Below are positions 55,108-64,000 of a stretch of 64,000 nucleotides of DNA, piece after piece. Below the pieces are notes generated by a model. The model worked only from the letters and a program-made list of their open reading frames with translations. It did not search any database and was not told where the DNA came from. Position numbers and translations under genes: made by a program. The stretch's first letter is position 1; each line of letters begins with the position of its first letter. Source of the stretch: Candidatus Manganitrophus morganii (GTDB lineage Bacteria > Nitrospirota > Nitrospiria > SBBL01 > Manganitrophaceae); NCBI GenBank assembly GCA_021651055.1, contig JAJHOH010000001.1, forward strand, positions 1,798,001-1,862,000, written 5' to 3'.

Positions 55108-55193
55108 TGGCGGAGGGGGTAGGATTCGAACCCACGACCCTTTCGGGTAACGGTTTTCAAGACCGCCGCCTTAGGCCACTCGGCCACCCCTCC
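55108..55193 (-). tRNA. tRNA-Ser (anticodon TGA)
   Basis: 86 nt with CCA. GGAGGGG/CCCCTCC acceptor, G discriminator, anticodon loop CTTGAAA between GCGGT and ACCGT, long variable arm, T-loop GTTCGAATC. Reads UCN. Confidence 0.95.
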
Positions 55194-55199
55194 ATTATA

Positions 55200-55266
55200 T
55201 GTGGGGCCCGCGCTAAGTGCTGCCTGTTGATTCCAGATCTTCACACCAGATGCGCGATGCCCCACA
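55200..55266. repeat. Stem-loop copy 2 at the 5' side of tRNA-Ser(TGA)
   Basis: Arms TGTGGGGC (55200-55207) and GCCCCACA (55259-55266). It shares ATATGTNGGGCCCG and GATGCCCCACAC with copy 1. On the minus strand it sits immediately before the tRNA, so it might guide 5' processing. Confidence 0.5.
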
Positions 55267-55335
55267 CGCTACAATCGAGTCTTCTGATCTCAGATCTTCT
55301 CACCAGGTGAACCTTGGCCCACATCCGTTGCCTCG

Positions 55336-56649
<1,314 letters not shown>

Positions 56650-56651
56650 TC

Positions 56652-56680
56652 AATCTAACATGTTGATGGGAGAGAGTCAA
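56652..56680 (-). promoter_or_regulatory. Promoter of serS
   Basis: TTGACT (56680-56675), 17-nt spacer, TAGATT (56657-56652). Confidence 0.6.
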
Positions 56681-56723
56681 TCGGAAGAACGAGGGAACAC
56701 CCCCGCTTTTGCATAGAAAATCA

Positions 56724-56752
56724 TAAAAAAAGATGGAGGTGGACCTCTCTTT
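56724..56752 (-). terminator. Terminator-like hairpin upstream of the serS promoter
   Basis: On the minus strand: AAAGAGAGG/CCTCCATCTTT with a bulge, tetraloop, then T7. It lies upstream of the serS promoter and facing away from metH; role unclear (insulator or chance). Confidence 0.35.
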
Positions 56753-56794
56753 CTGTTAGAATTAAAATTCATTTTTCACGGAGGGATTACTTAC

Positions 56795-59700
56795 TTGGGA
56801 AGCGATCAGATAAAAGCACGCCTGCGCGAGCGAATCTTGGTCCTGGACGGGGCGATGGGGACGATGATCCAGGCCAGAAATTTGACCGCCGCCGATTTCG
56901 GCGGGCCGGAGTTGGAAGGATGCAACGAGAACCTGAATCTCACCCGCCCGGACGTCATCCAATCGATCCATGAGGCCTATTATGCCGCGGGAGCCGATAT
57001 CGTCGAGACCAACACTTTCGGCGGGACCGGAATCGTTCTGGCGGAGTACGGCCTTCAGGATCAGGTCCTAGAGATCAACCGCGCGGGGGCGCAGGTCGCG
57101 AAAGCTGCCGCAAAGAAATATTCCACCCCTGCCAAGCCCCGGTTCGTCGCCGCCTCGATGGGGCCGACGACCAAGGCGATCACCGTCACCGGCGGGGTCA
57201 CTTTCGATCAATTGGTCGAGGCCTTCGCGCTGCAGACCCGTGGATTGATCGAGGGAGGGGTCGATCTTCTCTTGTTGGAAACGGCCCAGGACACGATCAA
57301 TCTGAAGGCGGCCGGGATCGGCATCCTCCAGGCCCAGAAAGAGATGGGGATCGAGGTCCCGATCATGATCTCGGCCACCATTGAACGGACCGGAACCATG
57401 CTCGCCGGTCAAGGGGTGGAAGCCCTCTACGCCTCGCTGGAGCATCTCCCCCTTCTTTCGATCGGCCTGAATTGCGCCACCGGTCCGGAGTTTATGACAG
57501 ACCACATTCGCTCGCTCGCCAACATGGCGACCTGCCTCGTCTCGGTCTACCCCAACGCGGGCCTTCCGAATGAAGAAGGAAAGTACGAAGAAACCCCCGA
57601 ATCGCTCGCCGCCAAGCTTTCCCGGTTCGTCGACGAGGGGTGGATCAATCTGATCGGCGGCTGCTGCGGGACCACCCCGGCGCATATCACGGCGATCTCA
57701 AAAATGGTCGAAGGGAGAAAACCGCGCACCCCGAAGGGCGCGCTGAAACCGGCCGTCTCCGGGATCGACTTTCTTCTGATCGAGGAAGAGAACCGTCCGG
57801 TGATCGTCGGCGAGCGGACCAACGTGATCGGAAGCCGGAAATTCAAAGAGCTGATCATCGACGGGAAAATCGAAGAGGGGGCCGAGATCGGCCGGGCGCA
57901 GGTCCGAAACGGCGCGCAGGTGATCGACGTCTGCATGGCCAACCCGGACCGGAATGAATTGGCCGACGTGGAGGCCTTTCTCCAGATCCTGAATAAGAAG
58001 GTGAAAGCGCCGATCATGATCGACTCGACCGATCATCGGGTGCTTGAAGCGGCGCTCAAGCTCTGTCAGGGAAAGTGCATCGTCAACTCGATCAATCTGG
58101 AAGACGGCGAGGAGCGCTTCGAGCTGGTCGTCCCGCTCTTGAAGAAATACGGCGGCGCCGTGGTGGTCGGTTGCATCGATGAAGACCCCGTCCAGGGGAT
58201 GGGGGTCACCCGCCAGCGGAAGATCGAGATCGCAAAACGCTCCTACGACCTGCTCGTGAACAAATACGGCCTGGCCCCGCGGGATCTGATCTTCGACGCC
58301 CTGGTCTTTCCGGTCGGAACCGGCGACGCCAACTACATCGGCTCCGCCCCGGAGACGATTGAAGGGATCCGACTGATCAAGGAGACCTTCCCGGAATCCA
58401 AAACGATCCTGGGGGTCAGCAATGTCTCCTTCGGTCTTCCGACCGCCGGCCGCGAAATCCTCAACTCCGTTTTTCTCTACCATACCGTCAAAGCGGGACT
58501 CGACTATGCCATCGTCAACGCCGAGAAGCTGGAGCGTTATCCCTCCATCCCGGAGGAGGAGCGCCGTCTCGCCGAAGACTTAATCTTCTGGCGGGGAGCG
58601 GACCCGGTCGCCGCCTTTGCGGCCCACTTCAAGGACAAGAAGGGAATCGCCAAGAAGGTCCGCGCCGACCTTCCCCTCGATGGGCGGCTCGCCCGCTACA
58701 TCGTCGAAGGCTCCAAAGAGGGTCTTATTGACGATTTGGAGCTGAAGCGGAAGGAAGCGACGCCGCTTGAAATTATCAATGGCCCCTTGATGACCGGCAT
58801 GGATGAGGTCGGACGGCTCTTCAATAATAACGAGCTGATCGTGGCGGAGGTGCTGCAGTCGGCCGAAGCGATGAAGGCGGCGGTAAGGCACCTGGAGCAA
58901 TTCATGGAGAAGAGCGATACCGCTGCGCGCGGGACGATTCTCCTGGCGACGGTGAAAGGGGATGTCCACGACATCGGGAAGAACCTCGTCGAGATCATCC
59001 TGAGCAACAACGGCTACAAGGTGGTCAATCTCGGGATCAAGGTCCCGCCGGAGACGCTGATCGAGGCGATCCGGAAGGAGCGGCCCGATATGGTCGGCCT
59101 CTCCGGGCTGCTGGTGAAATCAGCCCAACAGATGGTGATCACCGCCCAGGACTTCAAGACCGCCGGCGTCACCGTGCCGATCCTGGTCGGCGGAGCGGCC
59201 CTCACCAAGCGCTTTACCGACACCAAAATCGCTGCGGAATATCCGGGACCGGTCTTCTACGCCAAGGATGCCATGAACGGGCTCGACCTGGCCAATCAAT
59301 GGGTCGATGAAACGCAGCGCCCCGGGCTTCTGAAGAAGACCGAGACGGAGCGGAGCGCGATGGTGAAGATCGCCGAGGGGATGGAGAAGAAGCCGCAGCC
59401 GGCGGCGCAGGCCCGCGCCCGATCGAACGTGCGGCGCGATGTCCTCCTACCGAAGGCCCCTGATTTTAATTTTCACGCAATCGACGAGGGGCCGCTCCGG
59501 GAGATCTTCGCGTACATCAACCCGTCGATGCTTTACGGAAAGCACTTGGGGCTGAAAGGAAATCTCGAACGGCTCCTCGCCGACCACGACGAGCGGGCGG
59601 AAAAGCTTCATGCCTCCGTGGTGGCCATGCAGGAAGAAGTTCTCGCAAAGCGAACCCTCACCGCTCAGGGGGTCTATCGCTATCTTCCCTGCCAGGCGCG

Positions 59701-60250
59701 GGGAGAGGATCTGCTGATCTACGATCCCGCCGATCCGGCACGTCTGCTCGAAACATTCACCTTTCCCCGGCAGCCGGGGGGAGAGCGGCTCTGCCTTTCC
59801 GACTACTGCCGCGATGTGGACTCGGGCGAGATCGACTCGGTCGCCCTCTTCGTCGTAACGATGGGAAAAGGGGTTCGCGCCCTCTCCACGCAGCTGAAGG
59901 AGGCGGGAGAGTATCTCCGCTCGCACCTGCTTCAGGCGATCGCCATCGAGGGAGCCGAAGGCTTCGCCGAGTGGGTGCACCAAAAAATTCGGAACGACTG
60001 GGGCATTCCCGATTCTCCGGAGATGACAATTCAAGATGTCTTGAAGAACCGATACCGCGGCATCCGGGTCAGCTTCGGCTACCCCGCCTGTCCGAATCTC
60101 GCCGACCAGCGAAAGCTCTTCCGGCTGCTCGACGCCACCGCCAAGATCGGCGTGGAGCTGACCGACGGCGACATGATGGACCCGGAGGCGTCGGTCTCCG
60201 CCCTCGTCTTCCACCACCCCGAGGCAAAATACTTCCGGACCGACACGTAA
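56795..60250 (+). CDS. metH: Cobalamin-dependent methionine synthase
   Basis: 1151 aa from TTG (GGAGG upstream). Domain order: homocysteine-binding (zinc ligands in LNCATGPE and GGCCGTTPAH), folate/pterin-binding (about 335-600; RTNVIGSRKF), cobalamin cap and Rossmann (about 640-860; DVHDIGKNLVE with the axial His), AdoMet activation (about 900-1140; RVSFGYPACPN). It transfers methyl from 5-methyl-THF to homocysteine. The protein is slightly shorter than E. coli MetH. No cobalamin or SAM riboswitch was recognised in the 155-nt upstream gap. Confidence 0.96.
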   Translation: MGSDQIKARLRERILVLDGAMGTMIQARNLTAADFGGPELEGCNENLNLTRPDVIQSIHEAYYAAGADIVETNTFGGTGIVLAEYGLQDQVLEINRAGAQVAKAAAKKYSTPAKPRFVAASMGPTTKAITVTGGVTFDQLVEAFALQTRGLIEGGVDLLLLETAQDTINLKAAGIGILQAQKEMGIEVPIMISATIERTGTMLAGQGVEALYASLEHLPLLSIGLNCATGPEFMTDHIRSLANMATCLVSVYPNAGLPNEEGKYEETPESLAAKLSRFVDEGWINLIGGCCGTTPAHITAISKMVEGRKPRTPKGALKPAVSGIDFLLIEEENRPVIVGERTNVIGSRKFKELIIDGKIEEGAEIGRAQVRNGAQVIDVCMANPDRNELADVEAFLQILNKKVKAPIMIDSTDHRVLEAALKLCQGKCIVNSINLEDGEERFELVVPLLKKYGGAVVVGCIDEDPVQGMGVTRQRKIEIAKRSYDLLVNKYGLAPRDLIFDALVFPVGTGDANYIGSAPETIEGIRLIKETFPESKTILGVSNVSFGLPTAGREILNSVFLYHTVKAGLDYAIVNAEKLERYPSIPEEERRLAEDLIFWRGADPVAAFAAHFKDKKGIAKKVRADLPLDGRLARYIVEGSKEGLIDDLELKRKEATPLEIINGPLMTGMDEVGRLFNNNELIVAEVLQSAEAMKAAVRHLEQFMEKSDTAARGTILLATVKGDVHDIGKNLVEIILSNNGYKVVNLGIKVPPETLIEAIRKERPDMVGLSGLLVKSAQQMVITAQDFKTAGVTVPILVGGAALTKRFTDTKIAAEYPGPVFYAKDAMNGLDLANQWVDETQRPGLLKKTETERSAMVKIAEGMEKKPQPAAQARARSNVRRDVLLPKAPDFNFHAIDEGPLREIFAYINPSMLYGKHLGLKGNLERLLADHDERAEKLHASVVAMQEEVLAKRTLTAQGVYRYLPCQARGEDLLIYDPADPARLLETFTFPRQPGGERLCLSDYCRDVDSGEIDSVALFVVTMGKGVRALSTQLKEAGEYLRSHLLQAIAIEGAEGFAEWVHQKIRNDWGIPDSPEMTIQDVLKNRYRGIRVSFGYPACPNLADQRKLFRLLDATAKIGVELTDGDMMDPEASVSALVFHHPEAKYFRTDT

Positions 60251-60267
60251 TCCAGGCATTTCCAAGG

Positions 60268-60307
60268 GGTTTGGCAGGGGCTCAACATATTGAACCTCTG
60301 CCAAACC
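60268..60307 (+). repeat. Long hairpin after metH with TCAACATATTGA core
   Basis: Stem GGTTTGGCAG (60268-60277)/CTGCCAAACC (60298-60307), and inside it TCAA/TTGA. It is followed by AAAACCC rather than U's. Resembles the 16960-16987 palindrome in its core; could terminate metH transcription weakly. Confidence 0.55.
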
Positions 60308-60338
60308 AAAACCCGACAGATAAAATGGGGCGCCATCC

Positions 60339-60650
60339 ATGTTTAAAAACGTCACGGTAAAAAAAGCGGCCAATGTCTTCTTCGACGGAAAGGTCACCAG
60401 CCGGACGGTTCTTTTCCCGGACGGCAGCCGCAAGACCCTCGGCATCATGCAGCCGGGCGAGTTCGAATTTAAAATCGGCGATCAAGAGATCATGGAGATT
60501 CTCTCCGGCGATCTGGAAGTGTTTCTGGAGGGAGAGAAGGGATGGAAGCGGATCAAAGGGGGAGAGCAGTTTACCATCCCCGCCCGAACCACATTTAAGC
60601 TAAAGGTCCACAGCCTGACCGATTATTGCTGCAGCTTCGTCAAGGCGTAA
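60339..60650 (+). CDS. ppnP: Pyrimidine/purine nucleoside phosphorylase PpnP (DUF1255)
   Basis: 103 aa, single cupin. Motifs VFFDGKVTSRTVLFPDG, LGIMQPGEFEF and YCCSFVKA match PpnP. Phosphorolyses purine and pyrimidine nucleosides. In a rightward run after metH and before the J-domain gene (24-nt gap). Confidence 0.93.
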   Translation: MFKNVTVKKAANVFFDGKVTSRTVLFPDGSRKTLGIMQPGEFEFKIGDQEIMEILSGDLEVFLEGEKGWKRIKGGEQFTIPARTTFKLKVHSLTDYCCSFVKA

Positions 60651-60674
60651 TCTTCTCGAAAATGATCGCATGCC

Positions 60675-61259
60675 ATGGATGAAGATTTCCTTAAAAAGCT
60701 CAGTGACCGAAAAGGCCGCCTCAAGCGTCGCCTGATCGAGCTGAATGAAACGATCGAAATCGATCTCGCCTTCGCGGTCGATCGATACGACGATGCCCGG
60801 GGTCACTCCTTCTTCACCCTGGAGGAACGGCTTCAAGACTTTCAAATGCTCTTCCAAAAGATTTTAGAACAGGTCGATGAAGCGACGACCCTCGCCGACC
60901 TCGACCGGACCGCAGGCCGCGTCTCCTACGTGGAAGATCGCCTCGACGAGTTGGAAAGCCAGCTCTATAACCGGCCCCGAAGGAAACGCCGGCGGCCGTT
61001 CAACCTCGCCGATTTTTTCAGTCAGTTCAGCCAAAATGGCTCGGAAACCGCTTCCCATGGAGAGATTTCCTCTCTGACACAGGCCTACCAAATCTTGGGG
61101 GTGGAGGAGGGAACCGGCATGACTGAAGTGACCGCCGCATTTCGCCGCTACGCAAAGGAGTATCACCCCGACGCCCGCGGAGGGGATCGAAGCACGGAAG
61201 CCGAGCTTCGAAGGGTCGTCGAAGCGTATCAAATGATCAAACAGCACCTGGCCGATTAA
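60675..61259 (+). CDS. J-domain protein with N-terminal coiled coil
   Basis: 194 aa. The C-terminal J domain (about 131-194) has the HPD triad in KEYHPDARGGD. The N-terminal 110 residues are helical and charged (DFLKKLSDRKGRLKRRLIEL; VEDRLDELESQL), probably a substrate or location domain, followed by a basic linker PRRKRRRP. Likely stimulates DnaK. No known subtype; J domains at the C-terminus are less usual. Confidence 0.8.
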   Translation: MDEDFLKKLSDRKGRLKRRLIELNETIEIDLAFAVDRYDDARGHSFFTLEERLQDFQMLFQKILEQVDEATTLADLDRTAGRVSYVEDRLDELESQLYNRPRRKRRRPFNLADFFSQFSQNGSETASHGEISSLTQAYQILGVEEGTGMTEVTAAFRRYAKEYHPDARGGDRSTEAELRRVVEAYQMIKQHLAD

Positions 61260-61353
61260 GTGGCGCATCGATGAATAAGGAGGATCCGGAAGAAGATCTT
61301 CATCTCCCCTCTTTCCGCTCGGCCGTTCCCCTCGAGCATCGGCCAAAATGTAC
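61260..61353. other. Intergenic region before the multi-PAS gene
   Basis: No gene seen. It continues into a weak promoter (61354-61381) and a 61391-61411 hairpin (AGCCgCCTT/AAGGtGGCT). Confidence 0.5.
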
Positions 61354-61381
61354 TTGATTTTACTGGCCAGGATGGTACGAT
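61354..61381 (+). promoter_or_regulatory. Weak putative promoter of the multi-PAS gene
   Basis: TTGATT (61354-61359), 16-nt spacer, TACGAT (61376-61381). Confidence 0.35.
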
Positions 61382-61457
61382 AGAGCACCCAGCCGCCTTG
61401 GCAAGGTGGCTCTAATGCCATCGAAATCGGAATCTGACATAAGGAGTACACACGCTC

Positions 61458-64000
61458 TTGAAGGCAGCCCCTCTTCAGAAGAGGACACCAGGAGCATCCA
61501 TTCACCCTCTGCAGAAATTCATCCATTCTCTTTTCCTTGCCCCTTCCGCCGTTATTGTCCTCTCACTGACCCTGACTCTCACCGGGATCGCCTGGTATTT
61601 TACACAGCGGAGTATTGAAAATAACGCACACGCCCGTTTTGATAGACGTGTCGTAAGAGCATCCAGGGCAATTGAGGAACGCATTCAGACCTACATCGAT
61701 ACCCTTCTGTCCATGCGCGGTCTCTTTGCGGTAAACCAAAATATCACCCGGGCCGACTGGAGAAGATATATCGAATCGCTCCAGTTACAAAAACGTTATC
61801 CCGGCATTTACGATCTGATCTTTGTCAGATACGTACCTAAATCGGAACGGGCTGAATTCGAAAGACAGGTGCGCAACGATACGAGCATCGATCCAAAAGG
61901 TTATCCCGATTTTTCGATTCATCCCGAAGGAGATCGCCCCGAGTACTTCCCCGTTGAATTTACAGAGCCGTTCTCACCCATTCCGGTACAGTTCGGCTTC
62001 GATATCGGAAGCGAGCCGGTCCGACGGCAAGCCCTCGAACAAGCGCGCGATACAGGTCATCCCGCCTCGACCGGACGGATTATCCTGGTCGGGACCGAGG
62101 AGGTCGGATTTTCCATTCGGGTCCCGGTCTACCGCAATGGGCTGCCTCAGACCACAGTGGAGGAGAAACGCCGCGCCCTGATCGGATTCGTCGCCTCCGC
62201 GTTCACCACGAAGAATCTCATGGAGGAGGTCCTCGGCGGCAATTCCATGCTCGACTTTCAATTTGAGATTTTCGACGGTGGAATGGAGAAGACAACCAAT
62301 CCCCTTCCCCTCCTAACGAAAGAGAGACTGCTTTACGACAGCAATGACATTCTGGGCGCCAACACCGGCAACAATCCCCCCCGATACACACAAATCGCCT
62401 CTTTGGATATCGCAGGTCGCCATTGGTACATCTACTTTTCCACCCATGCCTCCTTCCTATCGGAAATAGAAGAAACCCTTCCTTTCCTTATTCTTTTCGG
62501 CGGGGCGACGTTCTCCCTGTTGCTCTCGTACATTACCTGGTCGACGACGACCGCGCGCCGGCGCGCCATCGACCTCGCGGAGAGCATGACCGTCGATCTT
62601 CGGGATAGCGAAGAGCGCTTTCGGGCGATTTTCGATCGGGCCCCTTCCGGAATCGGCGTGGTCGATCTGGAAGGACGTTTTATTCAGGTGAATCAGAGTT
62701 ATGCCGCCTTCCTCGGCTATACGCGGGAAGAGCTGCCGGGACGGACGTTCCAAGAGATGACCCATCCGGACGACCTGACGGCGAGCATGACGGTGAAAGA
62801 GGAGCTGGCGGCCGGAAAGGCTGATAAACATCGATTTGAAAAACGCTATATCCGCAAAGACGGTCGGATCGTTTGGGGCGATATCACGGTCTCTCAGATC
62901 AACGACCCCTCGGGAAAGCCGAAGTATTTTGTTGCAGTCGTGGACGACATCACCGAGCGGAAACAGATGGAAGAAGCGCTGCGCGAGACCAACCACACCC
63001 TTCAAGCCCTCATTGAGGCCTCCCCCCTGGCCATTATCACCCTCGATCTGGATGGTACGGTCAAAAGCTGGAATTCCGCCGCCCAACAGATTTTCGGATG
63101 GAGTCCGGAAGAGGTCATCGGCCGCTTCAATCCCATCGTCCCCAAAGAAAAAGAGAATGAGTTTAAAGGATTGGTAAAGGCGCTTCTGCAAGGAAAAGTT
63201 TTTTCCAATCTCGAAGTCAACCGTCAAAGAAAGAACGGCTCCCGGGTCGATGTCAGCTTATCCACCGCACCGTTGCGGGACGGGCAAGGTCATATCCGAG
63301 GGATCGTCGGAATTCTGGCCGACATGACGGTGCAGAAGCGGGCGGAGGAAGCGCTGCGGAATAGTGAAAGTCGCTTCAGACGGGTCATTGATTCCAACAT
63401 GATCGGCATTGTCTTCTCGGACGTCAACGGAAATATCACGGAGGCCAATGACGCTTTTCTTCAAATGGTTGGATATACCCGCGAGGAGCTTCGCTCGGGG
63501 GAAATCAGCTGGAAAGAGATGACCCCCTCCGAATATCATCCTCTGGACATGAAAGGCCTCGATGAGATGACCGCCACCGGGGTCTGCGCTCCTTTTGAGA
63601 AAGAATTTATCCGCAAAGACGGAAGCAGGGTGCCTGTGATGATCGGCGCCGCCTTCCTTGAAGGCTCTCAGGAGAAGACGGTCGGTTTTGTCGTCGATAT
63701 CACCGACCGCAAACGGGCCGACGAACGGCTGCGGGAAAGCGAAGAAAAATATCGGCTTTTGTTCGAGAACAATCCGTACCCGATGTGGGTGTTCGATCTG
63801 GAGACGCTCGCTTTTCTGGCGGTCAACGAAGCGACCGTATCCCGCTACGGCTATCATCGGGAGGAGTTTCTCTCGATGACGATCACAGATCTCTGCCCCA
63901 CCGAAGATATACCTCTTCTCCTCAAGAGTCTTCCGGAGATCAACACCCGGGTCGGCCCGGGGGGGATCTGGCGAAACAGAAAAAAAGACAGGACGGTGAT
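61458..64000 (+). CDS. CHASE/multi-PAS sensor protein (5' part; truncated by window end)
   Basis: At least 847 aa, open to the window edge. TTG 61458 is the only in-frame start after the TAA at 61440; AAGGAG lies 11 nt upstream. TM1 about 27-48, CHASE sensor about 75-270 (YIDTLLSMRGLF; FDIGSEPVRRQALEQ), TM2 about 340-360, then four PAS repeats (about 383, 511, 635, 760; each beginning like SEERFRAIFDRAPSG). Output (kinase, GGDEF or EAL) lies beyond the window. Confidence 0.85.
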   Translation, partial: MKAAPLQKRTPGASIHPLQKFIHSLFLAPSAVIVLSLTLTLTGIAWYFTQRSIENNAHARFDRRVVRASRAIEERIQTYIDTLLSMRGLFAVNQNITRADWRRYIESLQLQKRYPGIYDLIFVRYVPKSERAEFERQVRNDTSIDPKGYPDFSIHPEGDRPEYFPVEFTEPFSPIPVQFGFDIGSEPVRRQALEQARDTGHPASTGRIILVGTEEVGFSIRVPVYRNGLPQTTVEEKRRALIGFVASAFTTKNLMEEVLGGNSMLDFQFEIFDGGMEKTTNPLPLLTKERLLYDSNDILGANTGNNPPRYTQIASLDIAGRHWYIYFSTHASFLSEIEETLPFLILFGGATFSLLLSYITWSTTTARRRAIDLAESMTVDLRDSEERFRAIFDRAPSGIGVVDLEGRFIQVNQSYAAFLGYTREELPGRTFQEMTHPDDLTASMTVKEELAAGKADKHRFEKRYIRKDGRIVWGDITVSQINDPSGKPKYFVAVVDDITERKQMEEALRETNHTLQALIEASPLAIITLDLDGTVKSWNSAAQQIFGWSPEEVIGRFNPIVPKEKENEFKGLVKALLQGKVFSNLEVNRQRKNGSRVDVSLSTAPLRDGQGHIRGIVGILADMTVQKRAEEALRNSESRFRRVIDSNMIGIVFSDVNGNITEANDAFLQMVGYTREELRSGEISWKEMTPSEYHPLDMKGLDEMTATGVCAPFEKEFIRKDGSRVPVMIGAAFLEGSQEKTVGFVVDITDRKRADERLRESEEKYRLLFENNPYPMWVFDLETLAFLAVNEATVSRYGYHREEFLSMTITDLCPTEDIPLLLKSLPEINTRVGPGGIWRNRKKDRTV

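Overview
The window comes from a Gram-negative, GC-rich (about 58-60 %) chromosome. The genes are ordinary chromosomal ones (housekeeping, transport, signalling). I saw no phage, plasmid, insertion-sequence or CRISPR signature. Outer-membrane and periplasmic systems (a TonB-dependent receptor, c-type cytochrome, lipoproteins), a K+-independent H+-pyrophosphatase, ActP/DUF485, frequent GTG and TTG starts and strong SD sites would fit the phylum Nitrospirota or a neighbouring deep lineage. That assignment is an inference from gene content, not a 16S call.

Layout. 0-3.5 kb: a phospholipase-D/VTT fusion, an NDUFA9-like NAD(P)-binding protein and a DUF2892 protein. 3.6-7.4 kb: a sigma-70 promoter, a long structured leader, then an APC permease, a tiny membrane protein, a membrane-anchored universal stress protein and two RCK/TrkA proteins. 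This resembles a dispersed KimA/Ktr-type potassium system. 7.5-9.9 kb: rpiB-glyA-nrdR with a perfect terminator. 9.9-14.2 kb: hppA, divergent from a two-component pair whose kinase has an N-terminal Rossmann domain. 14.5-17.2 kb: an ATP-grasp ligase, ilvA and tRNA-Leu. 17.4-20.7 kb: tig-clpP-clpX. 20.7-25.4 kb: an orphan peptide-binding lipoprotein with a class-I amidotransferase-like hydrolase, a secreted GlcG/HbpS protein, Fpg and a small histone-like basic protein. 25.5-31 kb: ettA, actP-DUF485, a VOC protein and an SDR. 31-41.6 kb: solo mreB, cytochrome c, S1/P1 nuclease, TraB/GumN, a tandem cupredoxin beside a Cu+ P-type ATPase, DUF502, SDR, TerC and DedA. 41.7-45.3 kb: a minus-strand operon of a small Arg-rich protein, queE, pepA and nagZ. 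45.4-45.8 kb: rpsU behind an apparent transcription attenuator. 45.9-54 kb: six same-strand signalling genes in two units (a sensorless kinase, a CheY-like protein and a REC-GAF-GGDEF-HD-GYP protein; then a TonB receptor, a periplasmic binding protein and a HAMP kinase). The two units have near-identical promoter geometry. 54-56.7 kb: serS followed by two tRNA-Ser genes, a DUF2155 lipoprotein and tRNA-Arg. 56.8-64 kb: metH, ppnP, a J-domain protein and a CHASE/multi-PAS sensor cut by the window end.

The best candidates for something undescribed are (i) the APC-USP-RCK cluster with its leader, (ii) the kinase with a dinucleotide-binding N-terminus, (iii) the TonB receptor/binding-protein/kinase signalling block with shared promoters, and (iv) the rpsU attenuator. 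None can be proven novel from sequence alone. Small hairpin families recur between genes (GGGGC...GCCCC stems; TCAACAT-centred palindromes).
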